Part shown: positions 39,201-47,647 of the stretch, piece by piece
Position numbering within the stretch: position 1 is the first letter of the stretch
Layout of the letters: every line of letters starts with the position of its first letter
Source of the DNA: Pseudomonas borbori
GTDB lineage: Bacteria > Pseudomonadota > Gammaproteobacteria > Pseudomonadales > Pseudomonadaceae
Direction: 5' to 3'
DNA: 64,000 nucleotides
Assembly: GCF_900115555.1 (NCBI RefSeq)
Contig: NZ_FOWX01000018.1
Coordinates: forward strand, 1 to 64,000
Translations under genes and position numbers: made by a program
Notes under the pieces: generated by a model
The model's database searches: none
Told to the model about the DNA's origin: nothing
Seen by the model: only the letters and a program-made list of their open reading frames with translations

Positions 39201-39980
39201 GCTGACGGTCTGCCCCCCGGGGACGGACGAGAATGGCACCACCCCGTCTGCTGTCAGCGTTCGCCAAGAGCCACCCAGATGAATCTTCGTCCCGAGCGCA
39301 ACGGGCATTCCCTCATACAGCCTGAACAGGTGGTTCGCTTCGGTACTTTCCACATTGGCCGTCAAGTCGAACGTCATCGAGCCGGAAAGCCAGGGGTCGG
39401 CTTTAGCAGCCGTGGCTGGCATATCGGCAAAGGTTCTACCCGCTACCGAAGGCCAGGGTGCATAGGTTTGGCCCGGATCGAAATATGCCTTGTTGTACTC
39501 GACCGACCTGAAAAAGGCATAGGCGGGCAACGGCGGAACAGCATAGTGGTCATTACCGGCGTCTGAATATATACGCCCGCCGGCCCCGGTATCGCTGCCG
39601 TTAGGAAAAAGGTAGGCAAACTTCTTCCACGTACCGTTGGCGTTACCTGCGTGGTTGAAGTTCAGCCGGGTACCCCCGACAAAACTATCTGCTGAGAAGG
39701 CGGCATCCGTCCCCCAGCCAACAAAACCACGCCGCCCCGCATCGCTATCGATACGCCACCAAGGCGCACCATCGTTGGAAGGCAACAGGAACTCGGAATC
39801 CATGCTGCCGGAATCATCGATGGCCATGATGACATTGGGTGCGACTTGCGCACTGAGAGATAGCGGTTGTTGGGATACCGTCAATGCCGATGCAGACAGT
39901 GAAATCCCCAAGGTCTGCACGAAGGCAAACGCAACAATCGCGCAACGACGGGCTCTTCCTGAATTGATAATATCGAACAT
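36288..39980 (-). CDS. pilY1: PilY1-type pilus tip adhesin, operon B (canonical metal sites)
   Basis: A 1230-residue secreted protein. After a signal peptide (1-32) comes a von Willebrand A-like domain with a canonical MIDAS, DDSGS (Asp55-Ser59), then a C-terminal beta-propeller (about 700-1100) with a calcium loop of the form DTNNDRITD at about residue 930, followed by YAGDLLGNMWKFDL. A second calcium-type loop, DVNGDGLIDDND, lies near residue 1150. PilY1 sits at the pilus tip, promotes pilus assembly and surface sensing in P. aeruginosa. ATG at 39980 begins the signal peptide. It is 179 bases after the pilin gene, and pilin remnants follow it. Confidence 0.92.
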   Translation of the reverse strand: MFDIINSGRARRCAIVAFAFVQTLGISLSASALTVSQQPLSLSAQVAPNVIMAIDDSGSMDSEFLLPSNDGAPWWRIDSDAGRRGFVGWGTDAAFSADSFVGGTRLNFNHAGNANGTWKKFAYLFPNGSDTGAGGRIYSDAGNDHYAVPPLPAYAFFRSVEYNKAYFDPGQTYAPWPSVAGRTFADMPATAAKADPWLSGSMTFDLTANVESTEANHLFRLYEGMPVALGTKIHLGGSWRTLTADGVVPFSSVPGGQTVSNDTSYAISYFPASFYSSELLPASYGYTAAAQRSGFSPGASAADLYLYQIKPGNFSDTAKYQAAIQNFANWFSYYRKRQLATRGGVAASFKDMTTIRAATFRINNRTALTMRDLSVPAQRDSFFSAVLAPTVNGGTPNREALTHAGEQLKRTDADAPVQFACQANATILFTDGFSNSSTASPSAGNADGNQGEPYADTVSDTMADIAMKYYNSPLRTGAGFPAGRVPVASACNTASPPPGTDCKRNLHMLTYGVTLGSKGILFDPDADPQVDPYAAPPAWWSSFPARSPRAVDDLWHATINGRGQMLNAKTPAEVATTIKVALNNIIANTGSASAVATNSTRLDADTFVYQAKFDSADWSGELLAYPVDSSGQIASLAWSTSDGIPAAADRNIVTWTGSQAVSFVTASWNLLSEAQRDALNNGAADLVGQERLEWLRGSQAREVDQGGPYRNRTRLLGDVVNSDPLFVKKEDFGFSVLATGGSSYAAYVTAKQSKTPMLYVGANDGMLHGFDANTGRELFAFIPAAAYGSQAAPKLASLTDPGYTHQYFVDGSARASDAYIGGAWKTVLVGSTGAGGKSVFAIDVSDPGSLGANSVLWEFSTAANATDKLGTAMSNPVIARLASGDWVAIFGNGYDSGDNVKLFVVRLSDGQLLKAIDTGVSGTGNGLATPLPVDTNNDRITDVVYAGDLLGNMWKFDLTHANATQWDVAYKQGNTPKPLFTAVGGGAGQAITARATAGRNPAAGSGVMVYFGTGKYFETGDNVVGSSPQLQRFYAVYDGGSRVTALSSLVQQTVTNEGVTSGVESWGEYRFGYRMTSTNEVDYSTKKGFYLDLQSPGATNGAGERVVSQALLRGGRIIFTTLIPSADACAFGGSSWLMELDAFNGGRLPYSVFDVNGDGLIDDNDFILLDDGTRLPANGKSFGEIIKTPGIIGAGEVEYKYTSGSSGTLGVTLEEGSGDKVGRQSWRQLQ

Positions 39981-40095
39981 ACTTGATCGACCCTCATTGA
40001 CGCGAATGTATTGTCCCAGAGCGCCACCAGGCGGGGGCGGCACGGAACTAAGCGATTGTTATTCTAAGGCGCCTTACAGCACCGCCCTGCAGCAG

Positions 40096-40148
40096 GCTCG
40101 CGGCTAGCGACACATAGATGGAACAGCGGCCGACACTATCGCTAGCCG
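40096..40148. repeat. Inverted repeat between pilE and pilY1
   Basis: Arms CGGCTAGCGA and TCGCTAGCCG-type sequence around a spacer of about 30 bases, in the 179-base gap between the pilin and PilY1 genes. No T-run. It could act as an mRNA stabiliser or attenuator that lowers pilY1 expression relative to pilin. Confidence 0.45.
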
Positions 40149-40159
40149 CCAATAACGAC

Positions 40160-40585
40160 TTACCAACAAGCCGCCAGACTCTTGGTATTGCTATTCAGGG
40201 TGCGCGCTCCGGTATGGCTGATCTCGAAATTCCCACACCCATCGCTTGCCATGCTGCCGGTACGCGTAGCCCGCAAAGTGAAACTGTTCCTGGTCGCCGT
40301 GCCGGTCACTGCAATGTTGTAATAGGCCGTGCCGTTAGCGGGAACCGCAGTGGTAAAGACCGCGGCCAGCGCGGTACCACCACTGTTGAGGTACGTGCCA
40401 TTGACCGAATAATTTCGCTCAATACTCTGTACCGCCTCCAGCAACGCCGCCTTGGCTTCGGCACGTTTGCCGCGGCTTATATACTCGGTGTAACCCGGGT
40501 AACCAATTGCCGCCAGGATCCCTATGATGACTATAACGATCATCAACTCGATCAATGTGAAACCTTTGGTTTTACTCAGTTTCAT
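40160..40585 (-). CDS. pilE: PilE-type pilin, operon B
   Basis: A 141-residue type IV prepilin starting [20 protein letters not shown]: PilD cleavage after Gly8, N-methylated Phe9, and the key Glu at mature position 5. The globular part has two cysteines in the C-terminal region ([12 protein letters not shown] and AACW), forming the usual disulfide loop. ATG at 40585 follows an AGAGG site. Unusually it lies between PilX and PilY1 instead of at the operon end; the terminal site holds only pilin remnants with a similar C-terminus. Confidence 0.9.
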   Translation of the reverse strand: MKLSKTKGFTLIELMIVIVIIGILAAIGYPGYTEYISRGKRAEAKAALLEAVQSIERNYSVNGTYLNSGGTALAAVFTTAVPANGTAYYNIAVTGTATRNSFTLRATRTGSMASDGCGNFEISHTGARTLNSNTKSLAACW

Positions 40586-40633
40586 CCATTCACCTCTAGC
40601 CCTTGGCATGCCCAACTTCACACTCGAGCTCGC

Positions 40634-41149
40634 CTAGCGCCGATATGTCGTTTGCAGAACAGACATCGAGTTTTCCGACACCCCGAAACCACGCGCGGTC
40701 ACCCGGTAGACTTCAATCTGCACCGGCGGCGTGTCCGCATCCAGGGGCGCATTGACATCCACGACCACCGGGTACTTTTCGATAATATATTGCGGCTGGG
40801 TGCTAACGTGACCAAGCCCCGACTGAGTCACCCAACCGGTAGAGGCCCTGTTACTCCAACTGGGTGCCATACACGCGGCCGCCGTGCTCGTCGGGCTGCA
40901 AATAGCAAAACGTCCCTGCGTCCCGGCGAAGTCGCCCAACGTTGCTGATTGCAAGTAACTCTCGCCTTCACGCAATGAGAACTCCGCCGCCAGGAAGGCC
41001 GCATTATAATCGCGCGCACTGCCCGCCATCTGTTCTTGCAACGTGGCACTTTGAATGGAACTGACGCCAATCATGGTCAGGATCAACAGAAAAACCAAAC
41101 AGACAATCAGCGTCGCACCTTGCTGACGAATGCCAAGTTGAATAGGCAT
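40634..41149 (-). CDS. pilX: Minor pilin PilX, operon B
   Basis: A 171-residue PilX_N-type minor pilin: MPIQLGIRQQGATLIVCLVF then LLILTMIGVSSIQSATLQEQ, and AAEFSLREGESYL. It lacks Glu at mature position 5, as expected for the PilX/GspK-like tip position, where there is no partner below. It is expected to form a priming complex with PilV, PilW, FimU and PilY1. ATG at 41149 has an AGGAGAGG site; the gap to pilW is 10 bases. Confidence 0.9.
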   Translation of the reverse strand: MPIQLGIRQQGATLIVCLVFLLILTMIGVSSIQSATLQEQMAGSARDYNAAFLAAEFSLREGESYLQSATLGDFAGTQGRFAICSPTSTAAACMAPSWSNRASTGWVTQSGLGHVSTQPQYIIEKYPVVVDVNAPLDADTPPVQIEVYRVTARGFGVSENSMSVLQTTYRR

Positions 41150-41159
41150 ACGCCTCTCC

Positions 41160-42197
41160 TCAAGGAACACGATTTCGAACTGCAACAACAGTCCCGAATT
41201 TCTGGCGTAACCTGCCATCGGCGGTCACGGCGCTACCGTTGTAGTTGATCGCCTGCCCACCGCCACCGGCCAACTTGCCGTCCACCGCCTGCATCAACAG
41301 ACTAAAACGCACACTAACCACTTTGCCCCAATCCACTGAGCCACTCGCGGGCTGATAGGAGTCCGCCAGATTGTCGTCACCCGAATCGACGCCGAATTCA
41401 AGTTGCATATCCTCTACACCCTCGATCAACTCGTAAGCGGTAGCCGTCTCCGCCGTCCCCCCAGCCTTGCGCTGTACATACAAGGCACGAATAGCATCGC
41501 CGTTCGGCGTAGTCCGCCCGGTGTTCCTCACGTAATACGCGACCGACTCGAACATCAGCACCTCGGCGTCCGGCCCATAGGCCTTGCTGAGGTTATTGCT
41601 GGTATTTATATTATTGGCATGCGCGATCGTGACAGTCCCCGCGCTGCTGGATACGCCGGTAGCCCGAAATATATCGGCATTAATACAATCCGAAATGAAC
41701 AGAATATCCCCCGCCACGGCGCCCAAGGAATTCGAGACCACCTGGATATTGGCATTGACCGCACTCATGTTCCCGGTCAAACGCATGGAACCGCTTGCCG
41801 CCTTGCGCATCACCAGGGTATCCGTGCCAGCCACCGCCCCCCAGGTATTGGAGGCCGCCACATCATTCTGCCCCACAATAATTGCATCGCCATCGAATGC
41901 CGAAACAGCCAGCCCACCACCGTCAGCTTCCGCAATGATATTTACCGGGATACGATCGACATTGCCGCACCCCATAAAACCTGACATGCGCAAGTCATTG
42001 GCCAGATAGTTGACAGCGAAACGGCCATTTTCCTGCAACTGGCCCATGGTCTCCTGCAGGCGATAGGTATTCTTCGAGGATAAGAAAACCTGTAATACCG
42101 CGATACCGATCAATAGGCTGATCACTAGCGCTACCATCAATTCCACCAGGCTGAAACCCGTGCTGCGTTTTCTATCACCCGCCATTACCCCGATCAT
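41160..42197 (-). CDS. pilW: Minor pilin PilW, operon B
   Basis: A 345-residue PilW-type minor pilin with the prepilin signal TGFSLVELMVALVISLL (cleavage after Gly14) and a large globular domain. The start overlaps the pilV stop (ATGA at 42194-42197), indicating coupling; an ATG four codons further in, after GGGG, is an alternative. PilW is part of the priming complex that starts pilus assembly and carries PilY1 to the tip. Confidence 0.9.
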   Translation of the reverse strand: MIGVMAGDRKRSTGFSLVELMVALVISLLIGIAVLQVFLSSKNTYRLQETMGQLQENGRFAVNYLANDLRMSGFMGCGNVDRIPVNIIAEADGGGLAVSAFDGDAIIVGQNDVAASNTWGAVAGTDTLVMRKAASGSMRLTGNMSAVNANIQVVSNSLGAVAGDILFISDCINADIFRATGVSSSAGTVTIAHANNINTSNNLSKAYGPDAEVLMFESVAYYVRNTGRTTPNGDAIRALYVQRKAGGTAETATAYELIEGVEDMQLEFGVDSGDDNLADSYQPASGSVDWGKVVSVRFSLLMQAVDGKLAGGGGQAINYNGSAVTADGRLRQKFGTVVAVRNRVP

Positions 42198-42619
42198 AGC
42201 CGGGTCTCATATACAAATTGCTGGCCCGCCGCCCCACCAACACGCGACTCGTCCCACTGCACGGTAATAATAAATTTCCCAGCACTGCGTTGGACCGCGC
42301 CCGTGCCGCTCGGAAGTTGCTCATCGAGCGCAGCCCTCCATTGCTGCAAATCGGTCGCGACTATGCTCGAGCCGGTCGGCGCGCTGGCAGTGAGACTGAT
42401 ATCGTAACTACCCGCCTGCGCCTTGGTGCGATTGGCCCGCATCCGATCGGTGATGTCATATACCAAAAAGGTCGCCTGCGATCGCACTGCAGCCACCTGG
42501 TTATACTTCAACGCATTGAGTTGCAAGCTGGCCATCCCCAAGATGCCGCTCCCCAACACCAGAACCGAAACCAAGACTTCTATCAGACTAAAACCCGCCG
42601 ATTGACGACCACTGTTCAC
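42194..42619 (-). CDS. pilV: Minor pilin PilV, operon B
   Basis: A 141-residue PilV-type minor pilin with AGFSLIEVLVSVLVLGSGIL (cleavage after Gly9, Glu at mature position 5). GTG at 42619 is chosen: it overlaps the fimU stop as GTGA and follows a GGAGG site at good spacing; longer in-frame starts have no such support. The globular domain keeps QATFLVYDITDRMRANR, typical of PilV. Confidence 0.88.
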   Translation of the reverse strand: MNSGRQSAGFSLIEVLVSVLVLGSGILGMASLQLNALKYNQVAAVRSQATFLVYDITDRMRANRTKAQAGSYDISLTASAPTGSSIVATDLQQWRAALDEQLPSGTGAVQRSAGKFIITVQWDESRVGGAAGQQFVYETRL

Positions 42620-43110
42620 GAGCAAGTCCTCCGCTCTGACGACACACGCCCCAGGTGATTGATTTTGATATCGCGCTCCAACGAGCAATGGTCAGCTCCC
42701 ACCCGGAACTGCAACGTCGTACTGCTACCCGGGGTTCCAGCACTCAAGTAACCCTGGGCGTTGAACATAACGGTGGCTGCACTGGAAACGAGGGTGTTTC
42801 CGCCAGTCAGCGCTGGAAACTCCTTGAGCGCCTCGCCGTCTTGAAAAGTGTTATCGCCATTTGCATCTACCCAAATACGCCAGCCCCCCGTCCAGCTTGT
42901 GCCGCTGGCCAAACTGACACGAACGAGAGTGGAACGGCGGATAGCCTCGCTACGTGCGAGATTGATCGCAGCGAAAAGAGTCGTGCGCTGTGATTCGGCG
43001 CGATTGGCGCGGATCATCTCGGCGAAATTAGGGCCGGCAATGCTCAATATAATGACCAGCACAGCCAACGTGACCATCATCTCGACCAGAGTGAAACCTT
43101 TCTGCGACAT
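42616..43110 (-). CDS. fimU: Minor pilin FimU/GspH-type, operon B
   Basis: A 164-residue GspH/FimT-family pseudopilin: MSQKGFTLVEMMVTLAVLVI, cleavage after Gly5, then the family pattern INLARSEAIRRSTLVRVSL and WRIWVDANGDNTFQDGE. In P. aeruginosa FimU links the minor pilin complex to the pilus shaft. The ATG at 43110 follows AGAGG. The gene overlaps pilV by four bases. Confidence 0.85.
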   Translation of the reverse strand: MSQKGFTLVEMMVTLAVLVIILSIAGPNFAEMIRANRAESQRTTLFAAINLARSEAIRRSTLVRVSLASGTSWTGGWRIWVDANGDNTFQDGEALKEFPALTGGNTLVSSAATVMFNAQGYLSAGTPGSSTTLQFRVGADHCSLERDIKINHLGRVSSERRTCS

Positions 43111-43174
43111 AGAATCTGCCTCTAGGGGCCAACGACGATATGCAAGAGCACGCCAAAGGGGGCGAATACGGAAA

Positions 43175-43477
43175 TCACTCATTATGCAGGTAGCCACGAG
43201 CGGCAGGTTTGATCGACAAATTGTTGACCACCGCTATGGCGTTGCCGAGGAACGTTGCTCTGGCGTATAAACCATCGATCACCAGGCAATGCCCGCCACC
43301 TTGTAAGCACGCTTGCAGAGCGGGCGAACCGAGACGCCCGCTGGGGCTTATCGGCCAGAAAAAAGCACGGGTGACCCGCAGCATGCTGCTGATGGATGGA
43401 ACGGCGATCCCGAGAACTATCGCAAGCACTGCGATGGTGATCATCGGTTCGATCAAGGTGAAGCCTTTCTGCGGCAT
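43175..43477 (-). CDS. Truncated FimT/GspH-like prepilin at head of operon B
   Basis: A 100-residue frame that starts as a good prepilin (MPQKGFTLIEPMITIAVLAI, cleavage after Gly5) but after about residue 36 shows none of the GspH/FimT pattern (no LARSEAIKR segment) and is much shorter than the usual 160-170 residues. Position corresponds to fimT of the standard operon. It is probably a decayed fimT, with the signal and helix retained and the globular domain lost or replaced; it could still be translated. It lies 64 bases before fimU. Confidence 0.55.
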   Translation of the reverse strand: MPQKGFTLIEPMITIAVLAIVLGIAVPSISSMLRVTRAFFWPISPSGRLGSPALQACLQGGGHCLVIDGLYARATFLGNAIAVVNNLSIKPAARGYLHNE

Positions 43478-43942
43478 CGCATCCACTCCATAGATGTCAT
43501 CTTGCGTAGCACGCAGGACCGCCCTCTCCCTCCCCTGCAAACGCCCATCCATGGACAAACGGTCAAAAAATTCCGACTAGCGGTAATTTTGCGCCTCGGG
43601 ATCATAACCGACTGATACGAGCGTTTCATATCGTTAATGTCAAGAACTGCGACCTCGCCCCCATATTGGCGGGTGACGGAAGGCGCAGCGCGGGAAAGCC
43701 GACGGGGCTGGAGCGAGGCGAACGGGCTTATCGGCAAACAGGCAGTTGCCGCGCCCGAAGACAGGAGAAAACGAAGGAAGTGGGCGCTGGCGGCAAGAGG
43801 GGATTAGCCAGAGTGGATGAGGCCGGCGCAATGCACGAGTCCAGCCCCGCCGCCTTTGCGGCGAGTCGCCGTTGTTTGATAGTGGGTGTAAAGGCTGCCA
43901 GCAGGGGCAGCCGGTTACGGCGGTTGAGCGAAAGGCAACGGG
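43478..43942. other. Intergenic region between operons A and B
   Basis: No convincing gene on either strand. On the minus strand there is a perfect TTGACA (43638-43643) without a good -10 at the right spacing, and CCGTTTGTCC (43553-43562), one base from the AlgR box CCGTTCGTC, 76 bases before the operon B start. This is the likely operon B promoter region. No hairpin with T-run was seen at the end of operon A, so read-through is possible. Confidence 0.45.
43553..43562 (-). promoter_or_regulatory. Candidate AlgR-type box before operon B
   Basis: CCGTTTGTCC differs by one base from the AlgR core CCGTTCGTC. In P. aeruginosa AlgR activates the fimU-pilVWXY1Y2E operon through such boxes. A 10-base match is weak evidence on its own. 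Confidence 0.3.
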
Positions 43943-44485
43943 TCAGGAGCAGGTTCCGGTATTGGTCCTGGCCACTGATGCACGGCCTGTCGCGGTGATA
44001 GTGACCACCCGTTCTTGAGTGCCAACGCTGGGGGTGGCGCGGCAGGCTGTCAATGTGGCCTGAGTGGCCCCTACACCAGTTCCCTGAAAGCGCACGCTGT
44101 CGACAGTGCCGGTAATTTTAAAACCGGAGGCTGCCGCCTGATGCCGCAGCAGTACCGTCTCTCCTGCATCCAGCGTCCCGTCGTCGTCGGCATCGTGGAA
44201 TACCACCCAGCCTTGCTCCCAGCCCCCAGTGATGCAGCTTGCGCCATCGGCGGAGACGCACATCCGCACCGCCTGATTACGTTTGATCGCCTCACTACGC
44301 GCCAGCACCGCGCCCGCGACCAGATCGTTGGCCTGGGAGCGCAGCTTGCTGCCCAGGGTCATGTCGGAGTACGACGGCACCATAATTGCCAGCAGCGCTG
44401 CGAATACAGCAAGAGTGATCAGCAACTCGACCAGCGTGAAGCCGTGCTGCCCAGATCGCTGAATAGAAGTAATGCGCCCAATCAT
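43943..44485 (-). CDS. GspH/FimT-family pseudopilin, operon A
   Basis: A 180-residue minor pilin: QHGFTLVELLITLAVFAALL with cleavage after Gly15, then AVLARSEAIKRNQAVRMCVS and GWEQGWVVFHDADDDG, the full GspH/FimT pattern. It overlaps the upstream pilY1 by four bases (ATGA, 44482-44485), so it is the last gene of operon A. A FimT/FimU-type gene at the end instead of the beginning of the operon is unlike the P. aeruginosa order. Confidence 0.87.
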   Translation of the reverse strand: MIGRITSIQRSGQHGFTLVELLITLAVFAALLAIMVPSYSDMTLGSKLRSQANDLVAGAVLARSEAIKRNQAVRMCVSADGASCITGGWEQGWVVFHDADDDGTLDAGETVLLRHQAAASGFKITGTVDSVRFQGTGVGATQATLTACRATPSVGTQERVVTITATGRASVARTNTGTCS

Positions 44486-47400
44486 TGCTCGATATTCCAG
44501 TACACGCGGCTTTTGTTAACCGCAGAACCACTAGGCTCGGGTGCATAATCAACTTCCACGGGGGAGTTTGGATTACCGCCAATCAAGAACGGAACATCGC
44601 TGCACACTCCGTCACTGGTACATACAGTCACTATCCCCGACACTGGAGAAGGTGGCAGCCCGCCGCCATCAATAACTTGAAAACGATCCGTCCCCTTGGC
44701 CGGTGAGGCATCCAGAAAATTCATGTTATAAACCCGAGCCGTCCCAAGATTTGAACCGCAACTGGTCGACGATGCTACGGTTGGAGTATGGGTACTGAAG
44801 GTTACCACCCCAAACACGACCACTGCAGATGTCACTACCTGTTCTTTATCGTGGATGGTACCTGCTGTACCGTACTGTAAATACCAGCCTTTATTATCGG
44901 CACCGCTTAGTTCGGACTGTTGATCAGCCGTTAGCCCCGCACTATTGGCATCGATTTCCAACAACACATCATCGTCGAGACTAATCACCTCTGGGTCGGC
45001 TGAACGATCATCCTTAATCATGAAAAAGGCGTTATTAACAGACGCAGTTACAGCGTCGGTACTCAATGGATGTTCGCGATCGCCAGAGCCCAACAGCACC
45101 GCATTGAAACCACTGGTCACGACGACTTCCGGAGCAAACAGGAACTTGCGATTGGCCACCCCGCCTGGACAAGTCTCGGTATCACAGCCAAGCGCAGCGA
45201 TTGGATCGATCGTCCAGGTCGACGGGGCACCCGCGATATTGACCCGATAGACATTACCGCCGGTATCTGCCGCATACGCGTACTGCGCCAATCCGCTGCT
45301 ATTGGTAACAACCGTAATGTCGCCCACTACGCTGCGGTCTGTAACCATAGTGCTATTCAACACCGTGCCAGTATCTGCATCCAGCACATAGACATTGCTG
45401 CCCTTGGGGGCGCCGGAGGTGCAGGTATTGAGATCAGAGGAGACCGTGCCATCCTCGCATGAGTCATAACCGCCGCCCATGATCACCATCGGCTTGTAGT
45501 TCGTAGTAGTAGTGGTGACACCGTCGCCGTCTGTGGAGCTGGTAACGCTGGTATAGCCTGCCGCCTTGATTACCTTGGGCGCCGACCAGGTCTGGCCAAT
45601 ATTACTCAACCCGGTGGTTGCACTGTCAGCCTTCCATTTCAGCCTTGGGTCAGTGAGGTTCGTGCCGGCACTGACATCGAATGCGTACACCGCACTGCCA
45701 CCCCGGCGCATCGCAGCATAGACCCAAACATTGTTGCCATCTTTATGCGCAGTCACCGGGCCGTCGAAGAAGTAATCCTTGCGCGTGGCTGTAGCTATCG
45801 GCGTGCCTGGATAATACAACTCAGGGCTGTTCGAGCGCAGTCGTGCAAACTTGCTGTAGTGCTCCGGCGCCACAAACGACCAGAGTTCGTTGCCGTCGGT
45901 ATCGCCCTGATTGCCATTGATGGCGCGCAAAGTGCCATCATTGGCGCCATAGAACACCACCACACCGGTGCTGCCACCGTAATCCACAGCTACCGGGCGG
46001 GAGTGCACCACGTCGCCATGCACCGAGGGACGCATATTGGCGGCAGTCTGACCCGTTTTCTCAGGGGTAGCCGTGTTATCCGCACCGGCAATCCAAGCAG
46101 CAAGATCGGATGCCAAGCCAGAGTTGGCGGCATTCATGACAGGAAGCGATAGTCCAGCCGAGCAGCCATTACAGGTCTTGATGTTGCGTGTAGTCGGCGT
46201 AAGGCCGCCACTCCTGAGGCTATATCCTGCTGCACCCTTCTCGACGATATCGCCGTCAGGTGAGTTGGACCGATCCAGATTAGGGACGACTACCTCGTTG
46301 ATAGTCGTACAGGTGCCTTGCGGCAGGAACGACCAGTAGCTGTCTGGATCCTCAGGTGTCCAGAAACTGCGCGCACAAGGCTTGAGGAAGCCTGTCTTTG
46401 CCGTGCTGATGGCGGATGCTCCATCCGCATCGCCAAGAAACAACTTGAATTCACCGCCGGAGGTATCCGCTACAAACTTATATTGCTTGAGGTTACCCGC
46501 CCAACGCGGATTAGCATCAGCGTCCGGACGGAACATGCCGATAAACACTTGGTTCAGATAAGTGCCTTGGGTACTAACGCTGATTGGTAGGCTGGCCGAA
46601 GCAAATACACTGTTTACCGCCTGAATCTGGCTGAAGGTATCTAGAATTGCGACCGTCAATTGATCCACATCACTGGCGGCAAAATAGCTGCCGTAACCAT
46701 TGTCGGCCATCGCCCTTATGAAATTGGGGTAATTCCCGTCACTCGAATGTCCCGTAACGGCAATCCCGTGAGTGATGATGCCTTGCGCGTCATCCTTGTC
46801 ACTTACATCCGCGCCGCGCATATACCGTGCGTATTCATCGGCCCAGTTGCCTTGGTCACTGTTGCTGACTTCGCTGGTTGGATAATTGATCTGTGTAGTA
46901 TTGCCGCCCAAGCCATCCAGGAGATCACGCGCCTCGTTGTTAGTCACCTCGCCAGGCCCGCCATTGGCGATGAAGATGATGTGATTACGCCCACAACTGT
47001 TAGCGGAGGGGCTGACATACTTTCCGCCCGCTACGGCTGCTGCATCCCACTTGCTACCGGCGGTGCCCTTGTAGGGTGTTTCTCCCTTGAAATACAGGTA
47101 GGCCTCATGCAATGCCTTGGCAAACGCGGCATTGTTACCTTTATCATCGCCAATACTAAGAGCGGCAACCTTTGCCTTGAGTACCGCTTTATTTGCAGTC
47201 GTCAGCGGCAAAAAGGCCTGACGCGGGTACCCCCCACTATTGGCGGCTGGCGACTCATTGAAGAGCATAAAGCCAACATTGAACTTGGCACCCCCATCCG
47301 CCTCGGTCGGCAGGGCATCAATGGCGTTGTAGAGGGCGCACTTCTCAATCGCCATCTTAGTGCCCTGCTCTTTACCTGGATTACTGGCCTTTGGCCCGAC

Positions 47401-47616
47401 AGGAATTTCCGCAACAACTCCATTTTCCTTATAGAAACATGAAGCAAAAGAACCGGAACTCCAGTTTGCCGAGTTATCCAATATAAGCAACACATTGGGA
47501 AGTCCAGAATTCGGCGGTGTGATACCCGCAAACAGGTCGACGTCTTCCGCATAAGTATTGCAGTGCAGAATCAGTGCAGTCAAACCCAGCACGCTCTTCA
47601 GCCAAAAGCCTTTCAT
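44482..47616 (-). CDS. pilY1: PilY1-type protein, operon A (altered metal sites)
   Basis: A 1044-residue secreted PilY1 homologue with a signal peptide (1-23) and the N-terminal von Willebrand-like region. Its MIDAS position reads DNSANWS (Asp47-Ser53), with Asn in place of the third ligand Ser. The C-terminal propeller is recognisable (VVVFYGANDGTLRAINGNQG, AYAADTGGNVYRVN), but the calcium loop before AYAADTGG reads TNSSGLAQ, with no acidic ligands. It is 186 residues shorter than the operon B paralogue and clearly divergent from it. Base composition is visibly lower in GC than the flanking core genes. It lies 31 bases after pilX. Confidence 0.9.
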   Translation of the reverse strand: MKGFWLKSVLGLTALILHCNTYAEDVDLFAGITPPNSGLPNVLLILDNSANWSSGSFASCFYKENGVVAEIPVGPKASNPGKEQGTKMAIEKCALYNAIDALPTEADGGAKFNVGFMLFNESPAANSGGYPRQAFLPLTTANKAVLKAKVAALSIGDDKGNNAAFAKALHEAYLYFKGETPYKGTAGSKWDAAAVAGGKYVSPSANSCGRNHIIFIANGGPGEVTNNEARDLLDGLGGNTTQINYPTSEVSNSDQGNWADEYARYMRGADVSDKDDAQGIITHGIAVTGHSSDGNYPNFIRAMADNGYGSYFAASDVDQLTVAILDTFSQIQAVNSVFASASLPISVSTQGTYLNQVFIGMFRPDADANPRWAGNLKQYKFVADTSGGEFKLFLGDADGASAISTAKTGFLKPCARSFWTPEDPDSYWSFLPQGTCTTINEVVVPNLDRSNSPDGDIVEKGAAGYSLRSGGLTPTTRNIKTCNGCSAGLSLPVMNAANSGLASDLAAWIAGADNTATPEKTGQTAANMRPSVHGDVVHSRPVAVDYGGSTGVVVFYGANDGTLRAINGNQGDTDGNELWSFVAPEHYSKFARLRSNSPELYYPGTPIATATRKDYFFDGPVTAHKDGNNVWVYAAMRRGGSAVYAFDVSAGTNLTDPRLKWKADSATTGLSNIGQTWSAPKVIKAAGYTSVTSSTDGDGVTTTTTNYKPMVIMGGGYDSCEDGTVSSDLNTCTSGAPKGSNVYVLDADTGTVLNSTMVTDRSVVGDITVVTNSSGLAQYAYAADTGGNVYRVNIAGAPSTWTIDPIAALGCDTETCPGGVANRKFLFAPEVVVTSGFNAVLLGSGDREHPLSTDAVTASVNNAFFMIKDDRSADPEVISLDDDVLLEIDANSAGLTADQQSELSGADNKGWYLQYGTAGTIHDKEQVVTSAVVVFGVVTFSTHTPTVASSTSCGSNLGTARVYNMNFLDASPAKGTDRFQVIDGGGLPPSPVSGIVTVCTSDGVCSDVPFLIGGNPNSPVEVDYAPEPSGSAVNKSRVYWNIEQ

Positions 47617-47647
47617 TATCCTTCTCCTAAGCGTCTATGCACTGCAC

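Noticed and set aside
43666..43998. Plus-strand frame of 110 codons between the two pilin operons
   Set aside because: Arg/Ala-rich with no family features, overlaps the end of the operon A FimT/GspH gene, and lacks a good ribosome site.
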